Positions 25,365 through 32,406 of a DNA stretch of 32,406 nucleotides are shown one piece after another (within the stretch, counting starts at the first letter, position 1; each line of letters starts with the position of its first letter). Below the pieces are notes generated by a model. The model was given only the letters and a program-made list of their open reading frames with translations. It had not been told where the DNA came from and did not search any database. The translations under genes and the position numbers were made by a program. This DNA comes from a bacterium (lineage in GTDB: Bacteria; Spirochaetota; UBA4802; UBA5550): contig JAAENB010000138.1 in NCBI GenBank assembly GCA_024224995.1, positions 1-32,406 of the forward strand. The letters run 5' to 3'.

Positions 25365-26063
25365 GTGAGTAAACCGGTACAAATAACTATTGCAATATTC
25401 GTATTTGCCGTTTTGTCATGTACCGGGTTTCGGGAAATTGAGAGGAAAGATAACCTTGGCAGGGTTACTGCTATTATGTACTATAATGGGAATTCGCTGG
25501 AACGGGTTGAAGAAATTGAGTATTACGGGAATTCGCATAACCCTTCGGCAATTATCTATAAAAAGGAAGAAGGCAGGAAGCTGTCTCAGTACAAATCGGA
25601 GCGGTATATTTTCAAGGGCAACAATTTAGTTGAATTGTCCTTTTTTATTTACCGGAATAATGGCAAAATAAAGACCGGTATGATAAAGTACTATTATTAT
25701 CCAAATAATAATTTTAAAAGAATTGAATACTTTTCTTCTTCCGATCTATTAACCGAATCAGAAGATAAGATGTTTATATTTGGGCTCGACCAGTATACCT
25801 ACAAAAGTCGTCAGCTCATTTCCCGCCGGATAATTGAATATGAATTCAATCCTCAAACTAAAAAATCGATGCAAATAGGGCAGTATGTTGTTTATTACAA
25901 CAATGGTTCAATTGCGTCCATGAAATCGTGGATATTGGACCGAAAATCGAAAAAAGTTGTTGAAAAAAATGAGAAAAATATTCTATTCGTTAGCACAAAG
26001 ATTAAACATATTGAAGAATTTTATATTACCCGTTCCAGGGGTAAAGATTTCTTAATGCAATAA
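25365..26063 (+). CDS. Putative lipoprotein with YD/MORN-like repeats
   Basis: The start is taken as the GTG at 25365, with GAGG about 7 nt upstream; an ATG at 25311 would place 18 extra residues before the signal peptide. The 232-residue product has a signal peptide ending FAVLSC, with lipidation expected on Cys19. The rest is rich in Tyr, Asn and Lys, with loosely repeated strand pairs (MYYNGNSLERVEEIEYYGN; YYYYPNNNFKRIEYFSS; YVVYYNNGSIASMKSW), like the YwqK/MORN-type beta repeats of surface lipoproteins. Function is unknown. It is followed by trxA after 33 nt. Confidence 0.78.
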   Translation: MSKPVQITIAIFVFAVLSCTGFREIERKDNLGRVTAIMYYNGNSLERVEEIEYYGNSHNPSAIIYKKEEGRKLSQYKSERYIFKGNNLVELSFFIYRNNGKIKTGMIKYYYYPNNNFKRIEYFSSSDLLTESEDKMFIFGLDQYTYKSRQLISRRIIEYEFNPQTKKSMQIGQYVVYYNNGSIASMKSWILDRKSKKVVEKNEKNILFVSTKIKHIEEFYITRSRGKDFLMQ

Positions 26064-26096
26064 TTCCGGTACCATTTAACATTTACAGGAGGAGAT

Positions 26097-26411
26097 ATGG
26101 GGAAACTATTTGATGTTAATAGCGATAATTTTGATACGGAAGTGCTTGGCGCTGAGGGCCTTGTTCTTGTTGATTTCTGGGCGCCCTGGTGCGGTCCCTG
26201 CAAACAGCAGACTCCTATTTTGGAAAGAATTACAGATGATGGCGATATTAATGTATTGATCGTGAAGCTTAATACTGATGAAGATCCTGCTATTGCTCAA
26301 AAGATGGGTATTGAGTCCATTCCTACCCTGATTCTTTTTAAAGACGGTGAAGAGATTGAGCGCTTTGTTGGTGTTCAGCCGGAAACTGTTTTACGAAAAA
26401 AGTTACAATAA
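26097..26411 (+). CDS. trxA: Thioredoxin
   Basis: The 104-residue protein is full length for the family. The active site is WCGPC (C32, C35) in DFWAPWCGPCK, and the cis-Pro motif SIPTLILFKDGEE is present. It is a cytoplasmic disulfide reductase acting with thioredoxin reductase. A strong AGGAGGAG ribosome site is next to the ATG. dtd starts 5 nt after its stop, so they are probably co-transcribed. Confidence 0.96.
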   Translation: MGKLFDVNSDNFDTEVLGAEGLVLVDFWAPWCGPCKQQTPILERITDDGDINVLIVKLNTDEDPAIAQKMGIESIPTLILFKDGEEIERFVGVQPETVLRKKLQ

Positions 26412-26416
26412 TATAA

Positions 26417-26884
26417 ATGCGCGCGGTTGTTCAGAGAGTTTTAAACGCCTCTGTTGAAGTGGATGATGCCATTGTTTCTTCTATTAATAAGGGATTATTG
26501 GTATTAATCGGATTTCATCATGATGATGCGTATTCCGGTATGGATTATATTATCAACAAAATTCTGGGACTCCGGATCTTTGATGATGAAAATGGGGTGA
26601 TGAATGTTTCGGTAGAGGATATTGAGGGCGAGGTGCTGCTTGTTTCCCAGTTTACTCTCTACGGAGATGTCCGCAAAGGGAAACGCCCTTCTTATACCAG
26701 TGCCATGCCCCCGGACAGGGCTTCGGAATTTTATGACCGCTTTGTTGAACAGTTCCGCTCGAAATACGAGAAAGTTGGATCCGGTGAGTTTGGCGCTCAT
26801 ATGAAGGTTTCCCTGGTTAATTCGGGTCCCGTTACCATTCTTCTGGAAAGCCCCTCGCAGGGGTCGCACCCCTCCTTCTCATAG
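26417..26884 (+). CDS. dtd: D-aminoacyl-tRNA deacylase, C-terminus extended into a palindromic repeat
   Basis: The 155-residue product is DTD, which hydrolyses D-aminoacyl-tRNA (and Gly-tRNA-Ala) as proofreading. The motifs are MRAVVQRVLNASVEV at the start, SQFTLYGDVRKGKRP (the SQFTL active-site loop) and the NSGPVTI motif near the end. The family usually ends soon after this motif, at about 145-150 residues. Here the reading frame continues through SPSQGSHPSFS, and the last codons and TAG stop lie inside the perfect palindrome at 26872-26917. The core enzyme looks intact. Confidence 0.95.
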   Translation: MRAVVQRVLNASVEVDDAIVSSINKGLLVLIGFHHDDAYSGMDYIINKILGLRIFDDENGVMNVSVEDIEGEVLLVSQFTLYGDVRKGKRPSYTSAMPPDRASEFYDRFVEQFRSKYEKVGSGEFGAHMKVSLVNSGPVTILLESPSQGSHPSFS

Positions 26885-26917
26885 CGTGGGGTTTAAACCC
26901 CACGCTATGAGAAGGAG
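26872..26917. repeat. Perfect 46-bp palindrome, copy 2 of a dispersed repeat
   Basis: Two 23-nt arms meet at TTTAAA (centre 26894/26895). The core TTCTCATAGCGTGGGGTTT matches copy 1 at 19500-19556 apart from the centre and one symmetric pair: A/T in copy 1, G/C here. It sits between the convergent ends of dtd and yraN, overlaps the dtd stop and ends 3 nt before the yraN stop. Just upstream, CCCCT and AGGGG arms alternate (about 26851-26873). Confidence 0.92.
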
Positions 26918-26920
26918 AAC

Positions 26921-27283
26921 TTATCGTACTATATCTTCGATCCATTTTATTTCGTTATTTTCAAAGGCAATCATATCGAACCGGTATATCATGTGTTTGG
27001 TGTTTAGAAGTGGATTGGCCTCGAGAAACCGGTTGGCAATAAAGCGAAGGGTCCGTTTTTTTTTGCTGCTGACGGAATAAAGGGCTCCGCCAAAGATTGG
27101 AGTTGCCCGGTATTTTACCTCAACAAAGATGAGCAGGGAATCCTTGCGGGCAATTATATCAATTTCCCCTGAGCGCTGGTAGCGGAAATTCCGTTCCACA
27201 ATTTCAAACCCTTTCTGCTCCAGGAATTGGACTGCTTCGTCTTCCCCGCTGTCTCCCAGCTCTTTGTTGTGCATTGTATCCAT
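26921..27283 (-). CDS. yraN: YraN family putative endonuclease (UPF0102)
   Basis: The 120-residue protein shows the YraN pattern: GDSGEDEAVQFLEQKG, then NFRYQRSGEIDIIA and FVEVKYR, a PD-(D/E)xK-like Asp and Glu-x-Lys core. The family is predicted to act on Holliday junctions or DNA ends, but its role is not settled. It is the last gene of the minus-strand operon, 8 nt after the HD-GYP gene. A start at the second Met (27274) is also possible. Confidence 0.92.
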   Translation of the reverse strand: MDTMHNKELGDSGEDEAVQFLEQKGFEIVERNFRYQRSGEIDIIARKDSLLIFVEVKYRATPIFGGALYSVSSKKKRTLRFIANRFLEANPLLNTKHMIYRFDMIAFENNEIKWIEDIVR

Positions 27284-27291
27284 GCGATAGG

Positions 27292-28497
27292 CTACAGCAC
27301 GTTAAATATATCTATGGAAACATCATTTTCATCCAGCGCTTTAACAATATAAAGAGAACTCTCTTTAAGCAGGTTTATAATAACCGTATCTTCGATCCGC
27401 TTCCTGTCCTCATTAAAGATAAGCTTAATAATGGGCCTGAGTGGTTTTTCCGGCATTGACCCGATAATGATGCCAATAGTCCCGTTATTGAGTTCAACGA
27501 TGGAGCCGATTGGATAAACCGACATCCGTGAAAGAAATACCCTGAGTATGACAGGATCGAAGCGGTTTACTCCGCTGGAAAGAAGGTTTCTCATGGCATG
27601 ATAGAAATATACCTTTTCCCGGTAGCTCCTGTTTGATATCTGGGCTTCATAGCTGTCCGCGATTGCCGCTATGCGGGCATATTCGTTTATGGCGTTCCCT
27701 TTTAATCCGCGGGGATAGCCTTTACCGTCGAACTGTTCATGGTGCTGAAGAGAAATGAGCGCGGTATTCTCCTGTACCTGGCCAAGACGCCGTAACACCT
27801 GGTAACCGTATAATGGATGCGCTTTAACCTGGTTGTATTCCTGGTCCGTAAGGTTTGACTGTTTATAAATAATATATACCGGTATTTTTAGCATTCCCGC
27901 GTCAATAAGAAGAGTGCCCAGTCCAAGCTCCATTAGTTTGGAATCGGGATATTCTAATGCTATTCCGATTATGAGTGAGTAAAAAGTCACGTTTACCGAA
28001 TGGACAACCATATAGTCTTTGTTCTCGGCAAGCCCGTACAGAAAAAGAAAAATATTGCTGTTTTCATGCAGGATCTTGATGATATTTTTTACCGAGTTTT
28101 CAAGTTTTTCTGTTGTGAATTCCTGGTCACTTTTTATTGCCCGGTGAACCTCTTCCACATCCATGCATGCCTGCTTGTGCGTATCGATTAATCTCTTTCT
28201 TTTTTTGAGAAGGTTGTTATAGTCTTCAACTATTTTTTTCTCGTCTTTCGAATCGGAGCTGGGAGCAATCTCTGTAAGAGTTCCATCCTCAGCGTCATTT
28301 TGGTAGCTGTCCGCGTTGAGTAATTCGCCGGTTGTTTCAATAGCCGTAACCCCCCAGGTCATAAGCTTTTTAATGTCATTTTCGCTTACGGCAATATTCG
28401 CGCCAACAAGCATGTTGCTGCTGTCGATATATAAAGCCTTGTCGAAAACCATTCCCGGCTTTAATTCTTCAACAGGAATTTTTCTCATATTAGCCAT
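27292..28497 (-). CDS. HD-GYP-domain protein with altered HD dyad
   Basis: The 401-residue product has an N-terminal segment KIPVEELKPGMVFDKALY like the accessory domain of HD-GYP phosphodiesterases, a helical linker with coiled-coil character, and an HD-GYP domain. Visible motifs are H166 (HSVNVTF), H227, HHEQFDGKGYP (252-262) and D281 with NRSYREK. The central dyad reads ID (I198-D199) in LLIDAGMLKIP instead of HD, so metal binding may be reduced or changed. The family hydrolyses cyclic di-GMP, an inhibitor of motility. Its place next to FliK-like and FlhB-like genes fits a flagellar link. Whether it is active cannot be decided from sequence. Confidence 0.9.
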   Translation of the reverse strand: MANMRKIPVEELKPGMVFDKALYIDSSNMLVGANIAVSENDIKKLMTWGVTAIETTGELLNADSYQNDAEDGTLTEIAPSSDSKDEKKIVEDYNNLLKKRKRLIDTHKQACMDVEEVHRAIKSDQEFTTEKLENSVKNIIKILHENSNIFLFLYGLAENKDYMVVHSVNVTFYSLIIGIALEYPDSKLMELGLGTLLIDAGMLKIPVYIIYKQSNLTDQEYNQVKAHPLYGYQVLRRLGQVQENTALISLQHHEQFDGKGYPRGLKGNAINEYARIAAIADSYEAQISNRSYREKVYFYHAMRNLLSSGVNRFDPVILRVFLSRMSVYPIGSIVELNNGTIGIIIGSMPEKPLRPIIKLIFNEDRKRIEDTVIINLLKESSLYIVKALDENDVSIDIFNVL

Positions 28498-28519
28498 TGT
28501 TATTTTCCATATTATTCAA

Positions 28520-28792
28520 TTATTTCAGCCCGGCCATTTTCTTTCTAAAACCGGCATTTATTTTGTAACAGTAAGCCAGAACCTCGGAAACTGCCTTAAA
28601 AAGATCCTCGGGGATTGAAGCGCCAATCTCCAATTGCGATAAAACTTCGGTTAAATCCGGATCTCTGTATACGGTAATACTATTCTCTTCCGCTATTTCC
28701 AGCAGCCGATCCAGCAGTTTCCCCCTGGCAATCGCCACAATTTGGGGAAGATCCCCGTTATATTTAAGGGCTACGCCTTTACCTGTTTCCAT
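28520..28792 (-). CDS. FlhB C-terminal-domain-like protein (YlqH type)
   Basis: The 90-residue product resembles the cytoplasmic C-terminal domain of the flagellar export gate FlhB: VALKYNGDLPQIVAIARGK, ITVYRDPDLTEVLSQLEIGASIPEDLFKAVSEVLAYCY. It lacks the membrane part and the NPTH autocleavage site, as in the stand-alone YlqH/FhlX group. The role is unclear, probably export-gate modulation. It begins 1 nt after the stop of the FliK-like gene, so the two are translationally coupled. Confidence 0.92.
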   Translation of the reverse strand: METGKGVALKYNGDLPQIVAIARGKLLDRLLEIAEENSITVYRDPDLTEVLSQLEIGASIPEDLFKAVSEVLAYCYKINAGFRKKMAGLK

Positions 28793-28793
28793 G

Positions 28794-29924
28794 TTATGCC
28801 TTTATATCGAATTCACTATTTATAGAATAGTATGAATTTATCTCTATCAATTTGTCGAGCGCCGCTCTTCTGTTATAGAAATTTAAGTAAACTGTTCTAT
28901 TTTCACCGGAAAGCTCTCCCTGAAAGAGTCCTATCCGTTCCAGGCGTGAGTATAACAGGTCTGCTGACCCTTCAAGCGAGTCAAGGACATCCTGCCTGGG
29001 GGAGAAAATAGATAAAAATAATCCTTCCCGTCTGCTGTTGGCCAGTATATCGATTTGCCCTATTTCGGATAATTGAAATGAAAAGATCCAGGAATTTTCA
29101 TTTCCCATACAATATACGGGTTTAAACTCTCCATCGTCGAAAAAGGCCATTTCACCATAGTGTATCCCGGTTTTCTCTTTTTCATTATTTCCTATTAGCA
29201 AATCGATCAGTTGCTCTATAAGTTCTTTTTTATCTTTCTCCTCATTAACATTGTCGACTAAGTTAATAATTTCATTTAATCTTTCCTCAATGTCTGCTCC
29301 GCCTGTTTTTCCCTGCTCCAGCCATTGTTCCGTATATTTCCGGTCCGGGTTGAAAAGCAGCAGCAGGAACAGCAGCGGACTTGAGCTGTATTTTGCTCCT
29401 GAAAGCATAAAAGACAGATCGAACAGGCTTTCTTTGCTTAATCCCATCCTGAGAAGCCTGTTTAGTATATAGACCGTTTTCTCCTGTTTTTGTTCGTTTT
29501 TTTGATGAATTCCGAGCAAAAACTTGTTTAGTTCAAATAGTCCCTGGGGATTTTTCCCCAGAAACCTGCTTATATCTATTATATCATTTTTTGTGAAATC
29601 ATCAACTCTAAAAATAGTATGATCAAGTATTTTCTCTAAAAAACCGGTCCGCCCCCTGGTATCGATTAATCTGAACAAAAAGGAGTCTTTTGTTTGTTCT
29701 TCCAGTTTTAGATTAAGCCGGTTGTTTCCCGGTACACCGCCCGGAAATTCGGCCCGAATTTTTTTTCCGGCTATTTCCAGCACTGCTTCCCGGGAATTTG
29801 GCCTGCTTACAATTGTTGCGGGGATTTCCACTCCTTTTTTTAGCCCTTTTAAAAAAGTCAGGGTGGAAATTCTTCCCGATATTCTTATTGTGTTAACCGG
29901 GTTTATTTTTGGGTCTATTTTCAT
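28794..29924 (-). CDS. FliK-like (YlqG/TP0910-type) protein
   Basis: The 376-residue product has N-terminal beta strands, a helical middle and a C-terminal domain, WIFSFQLSEIGQIDILA...FSPRQDVLDSLEG...LLYSRLERIGL (about residues 283-345). That domain matches the pattern of the FliK hook-length-control C-terminal domain. Its gene lies directly between rnhB and the FlhB-like gene, as in Bacillus (ylqG) and, from memory, Treponema. It probably works with the FlhB-like partner. The start overlaps the rnhB stop by 1 nt (TAATG). The annotation is by pattern and gene order, not by strong identity. Confidence 0.8.
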   Translation of the reverse strand: MKIDPKINPVNTIRISGRISTLTFLKGLKKGVEIPATIVSRPNSREAVLEIAGKKIRAEFPGGVPGNNRLNLKLEEQTKDSFLFRLIDTRGRTGFLEKILDHTIFRVDDFTKNDIIDISRFLGKNPQGLFELNKFLLGIHQKNEQKQEKTVYILNRLLRMGLSKESLFDLSFMLSGAKYSSSPLLFLLLLFNPDRKYTEQWLEQGKTGGADIEERLNEIINLVDNVNEEKDKKELIEQLIDLLIGNNEKEKTGIHYGEMAFFDDGEFKPVYCMGNENSWIFSFQLSEIGQIDILANSRREGLFLSIFSPRQDVLDSLEGSADLLYSRLERIGLFQGELSGENRTVYLNFYNRRAALDKLIEINSYYSINSEFDIKA

Positions 29925-30631
29925 TAATCAAAGATCCCTTTTTGCCCGCTTATCATACTTTTTACCGGCTCATAACTCTTCCGGTGAATTGCTGAAAAAC
30001 CAATCTCCTGTATGGCTTCCCGGTGTTTTTTGGTTCCGTATCCTTTGTTGGTTTTGAGATCATACCCGGGGTATATGGTATCGATTTTTTCTATTATTCT
30101 GTCCCGTTGAACTTTTGCCTGTATTGAAGCAGATGCTATGGATAGTGATAGTGAATCTCCCTTTATGATGGATCTGTAGGGAATTCCTAAATTGAACTTA
30201 AACCTTCCGTCCATGATAAGTATATCAGGCTTTACCGGTATGATGGAAAGAAGTTTTTTTATAGCGTATTCGGTTGCTCCATTGATATTCAAGCGGTCTA
30301 TTATTTTATGAGAGACCATGGTATAGGTGGAGAGTTGAGAGTGCTTGTTGATAGTGTCAACAAGGGGCGCGCGCCGTTTGTGAGGTATTTTTTTGGAATC
30401 ATTAATATTGCGCAGTATTTCATCATGTGGATTTGAAATAAAAGATGAGCTGTAAATAACCAGTCCTACCGACAGCGGCCCTGCCAGGCATCCGCGGCCG
30501 GCTTCATCTACTCCGGCAATAGTGTGATATCCCTGGTTAATCAGCTCTTTTTCAATGTCAAATGTCGGTTTAATAGAAAAGGCGGACCTGGTGTCCGCCT
30601 TTTCTGTTTCCGCAAATAGATAATTTTCCAT
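29924..30631 (-). CDS. rnhB: Ribonuclease HII
   Basis: The 235-residue product removes ribonucleotides and RNA primers from RNA-DNA hybrids. The motifs are GVDEAGRGCLAGPL (catalytic D, E), INDSKKIPHKRR, LIMDG, and KGDSLSLSIASASIQAKVQRDR with the later GYDLKTNKGYGTKKH. The ATG at 30631 has no clear ribosome site and gives an extra leader of about 20 residues before the conserved core. A perfect terminator-like hairpin lies within codons 10-18. No other in-frame ATG precedes the core, so this start is accepted. Confidence 0.94.
   Translation of the reverse strand: MENYLFAETEKADTRSAFSIKPTFDIEKELINQGYHTIAGVDEAGRGCLAGPLSVGLVIYSSSFISNPHDEILRNINDSKKIPHKRRAPLVDTINKHSQLSTYTMVSHKIIDRLNINGATEYAIKKLLSIIPVKPDILIMDGRFKFNLGIPYRSIIKGDSLSLSIASASIQAKVQRDRIIEKIDTIYPGYDLKTNKGYGTKKHREAIQEIGFSAIHRKSYEPVKSMISGQKGIFD
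30577..30603 (-). terminator. Terminator-like hairpin inside the rnhB 5' coding region
   Basis: AAAAGGCGGAC (30577-30587) and GTCCGCCTTTT (30593-30603) are perfectly complementary, 11 bp around a 5-nt loop. On the minus strand the stem is followed by a T-rich stretch (TTTTCTATT). It resembles an intrinsic terminator after rplS but lies in the reading frame of rnhB, so it may be an attenuator or make partial termination. Confidence 0.7.
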
Positions 30632-30677
30632 AAATGTTAAACAATGTTACCCGGAAAGGTTCTATTGTTCTATACTT

Positions 30678-31109
30678 TTATGATGTTGTATCTGTTGTAC
30701 TTCCCGCTGTTTCGCCGGGTACATTTTCAGCCGAAATTTCTTGCGGTTTTTTTGATGTTAATTTCATTCTTCGTTCTTTAAGTTTAGCTGACTTGCCTCT
30801 TCTTTCCCGTAAGTAGTACAGTTTGGATCTTCTTACTTTTCCTTTCCGTACAATATCAATATCAGCTATCCTGGTTGAATATACCGGGAAAATTCTTTCA
30901 ACGCCAACATCAAAAGATATTTTTCTTACGGTAAATGTTTTGCTAATTCCTTTATTGTCAATAGCAATAACAATTCCTTCGAATATCTGGATCCGTTCCC
31001 GCTCACCTTCAACAATCCGGTAGTGTACTTTTACCGTATCTCCAATTTCGAAGTTAATTTCTCTCTGAACCGGTATTATTTCTTTTTCAACTTCCTGAAT
31101 AATATCCAT
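30678..31109 (-). CDS. rplS: Ribosomal protein bL19 with Ser/Thr-rich C-terminal tail
   Basis: The 143-residue protein is 50S subunit protein L19. The core matches: [30 protein letters not shown], then [17 protein letters not shown], then [17 protein letters not shown]. The ATG at 31109 is chosen over the GTG at 31118, because a GAGGAG purine run lies about 10 nt before it. The family is usually about 115 residues; here about 28 extra residues end in a low-complexity Ser/Thr/Glu tail. The gene follows trmD with 5 nt between them. Confidence 0.95.
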   Translation of the reverse strand: MDIIQEVEKEIIPVQREINFEIGDTVKVHYRIVEGERERIQIFEGIVIAIDNKGISKTFTVRKISFDVGVERIFPVYSTRIADIDIVRKGKVRRSKLYYLRERRGKSAKLKERRMKLTSKKPQEISAENVPGETAGSTTDTTS

Positions 31110-31114
31110 TTTTC

Positions 31115-31813
31115 TCACTCTCCTCGTAGTTTTCTCAAAAGATATTTTCTATATAGATCAGGTCTTACCCTACTTGTCTTCTCTATTCGTTTTTGCAGCC
31201 GCCATTCCGATATTTTTTTGTGGTGACCACTTAATAAAATATCAGGGACTTTCATTCCCCGGAAGTCGGCTGGTCTTGTAAAATGAGGATACTCAAGGAG
31301 ATATCCTTCAAAACTTTCTTCCAAAAGGGATTCATAATTCGACATAAATCCCGGTACATAGCGAGATACCGCGTCAAGTACTACCAGGGCCGCAAATTCT
31401 CCTCCTGAGAGAATATAGTCGCCTATGGATACTTCATAATCGACAAATTTGTCTACTACCCGCTGGTCTACTCCTTCGTAGTGCCCGCATATAAAACAAA
31501 GTTCTTCTTCCCCTTTCAGCTCTTTGACAAACTTCTGCGTTAGTGCCGAGCCGCCCGGGGTTGTTAATATCACCCTGGTTTTTTCTTCTTTTACTGCTTC
31601 CAGGGCTTTAAATAATGGTTCCGGCGTTAATACCATGCCGGAGCCTCCCCCGTAGGGGTAATCATCACATCGTCTGAATTTATCTTCACTATAGGCGCGG
31701 AGATCTACTAGCTCCACCTCTATAATCCCGGAGTCTATTGCCTTTCCAAGGAGTCCGCTTTTTAGCGGTGACTCAAAAAAATCGGGGAAAAGAGTAATTA
31801 TCTTAAATTTCAT
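31115..31813 (-). CDS. trmD: tRNA (guanine37-N1)-methyltransferase
   Basis: The 232-residue product is TrmD, the SPOUT methyltransferase that forms m1G37 in tRNA using S-adenosylmethionine and prevents +1 frameshifts. The motifs are [36 protein letters not shown], and the knot [15 protein letters not shown], then PHFTRP. Full length. It lies between rimM and rplS, the classical order. Confidence 0.97.
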   Translation of the reverse strand: MKFKIITLFPDFFESPLKSGLLGKAIDSGIIEVELVDLRAYSEDKFRRCDDYPYGGGSGMVLTPEPLFKALEAVKEEKTRVILTTPGGSALTQKFVKELKGEEELCFICGHYEGVDQRVVDKFVDYEVSIGDYILSGGEFAALVVLDAVSRYVPGFMSNYESLLEESFEGYLLEYPHFTRPADFRGMKVPDILLSGHHKKISEWRLQKRIEKTSRVRPDLYRKYLLRKLRGE

Positions 31814-31826
31814 TTAAATAAATAAT

Positions 31827-32363
31827 CTAATCGTCAAATAGACCCTCTACAGGATCTATATCAATTCTTTTTTCAAAGACATGAGCGGTATCAACCATGG
31901 ATTCCACAAAAGGAACCATATGCCGCTTTCCTTCATCTGTCTCTATTATTAAAATTTCCCCGGCTCCTGCTTCAAGAATATCTACTACCCGGCCAAACTG
32001 CTTTTCTTTCCAGTAGACGGTACATCCTATCAATTCATAATAGTAATAACTGTCTTCTTCCAGGTATTCCGAACGGGTTCTTTCGGCTTCCGCCTTTTCT
32101 ATGTAGATTCCCTTTCCTTTATAAGAAAGAGCCTCGTCTCTGTCGTTTATTCCTTCAAGGAAGAGCCTGCATACTTTCCCTTTTTGCTCCTGAAATTCAA
32201 GAACTTTGTACTTGTTATACTTGCCTTCTTCTTTTAGGAATATTTCTCTTCCAACAGTAAAACGATCCATAATATCGGTTAATACCAATATTCGCAAACG
32301 TCCATGTAATGAATGGGCGCCTGTTATTACGGCTATTTCCAGGTAATCATCTTCAACTATCAA
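31827..32363 (-). CDS. rimM: Ribosome maturation factor RimM
   Basis: The 178-residue product has the RimM N-terminal beta-barrel (EIAVITGAHSLHGRLRIL) and C-terminal PRC-like barrel (YYYYELIGCTVYW, then GEILIIETDEGKRHMVPFVESMVDTA). It helps 30S maturation. The start codon is TTG (32363), with only a weak GAAG upstream. No stronger start fits, as the family core begins about eight residues in. The gene comes 13 nt before trmD. The remaining 43 nt to the window end shows nothing clear. Confidence 0.94.
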   Translation of the reverse strand: MIVEDDYLEIAVITGAHSLHGRLRILVLTDIMDRFTVGREIFLKEEGKYNKYKVLEFQEQKGKVCRLFLEGINDRDEALSYKGKGIYIEKAEAERTRSEYLEEDSYYYYELIGCTVYWKEKQFGRVVDILEAGAGEILIIETDEGKRHMVPFVESMVDTAHVFEKRIDIDPVEGLFDD

Positions 32364-32406
32364 TTTTACTTCTAATTAAACTTCTAATCAAGCTTTTATC
32401 AGTCAA

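Noticed and set aside
31110..31118. GTG at 31118 as rplS start
   Set aside because: It is only 1 nt from the purine run and overlaps the trmD stop; the ATG at 31109 is better spaced and matches L19 starts.

Overview
The window most likely comes from a spirochaete or a close relative, judged from gene content and order because no 16S rRNA is present. The minus-strand block at its right end (rimM, trmD, rplS, rnhB, a FliK-like gene, an FlhB C-terminal-like gene, an HD-GYP gene, yraN) resembles the order I recall from Treponema (TP0907-TP0913 region) and, for the first part, from Bacillus (rimM-trmD-rplS-rbgA-rnhB-ylqG-ylqH). Base composition is moderate to low GC. Several short lipoproteins with relaxed lipoboxes fit a diderm.

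Left part (1-5456): a GC-rich palindromic repeat, then a minus-strand gene for an unusual protein with a Lys-rich histone-H1/HC2-like N-terminus, one membrane helix and a C-terminal LysM domain. It is transcribed divergently from an overlapping sbcD-sbcC pair for DNA double-strand-end processing.

Centre-left (5457-17011): two giant tandem paralogues, 1759 and 1797 residues and 1 nt apart. Each carries a kinase-like domain, an AAA/STAND-type ATPase, a helical repeat region, a GAF domain, a coiled coil and a SpoIIE/PP2C-type phosphatase. In both, the kinase domain has lost the VAIK lysine, the HRD aspartate and the DFG aspartate, while the main acidic phosphatase motifs remain. They look like pseudokinase-gated phosphatase switches. 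A small helical protein with faint flagellin-like character follows behind its own consensus promoter.

Middle (17012-25105): an intergenic stretch with a candidate small RNA, an unrecognised 272-aa protein, a lipoprotein, a complete minus-strand tmRNA gene with promoter and terminator, another lipoprotein, an alpha/beta hydrolase and a 1117-aa fibre-like protein. The fibre-like protein has two discoidin-like domains, sixteen exact 32-residue repeats and a tail-fibre-like C-terminal module, with no phage genes around it. A minus-strand secreted protein follows.

Right part (25106-32406): a lipoprotein, trxA and dtd on the plus strand, converging on the minus-strand housekeeping/flagellar operon. 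Two copies of a palindromic repeat with compensatory base changes lie at 19500-19556 and 26872-26917; the second provides the stop codon of dtd. A terminator-like hairpin sits inside the 5' coding region of rnhB. The strongest candidates for something undescribed are the paired pseudokinase-ATPase-GAF-phosphatase proteins, the DNA-tail/LysM membrane protein and the orphan fibre-like repeat protein.
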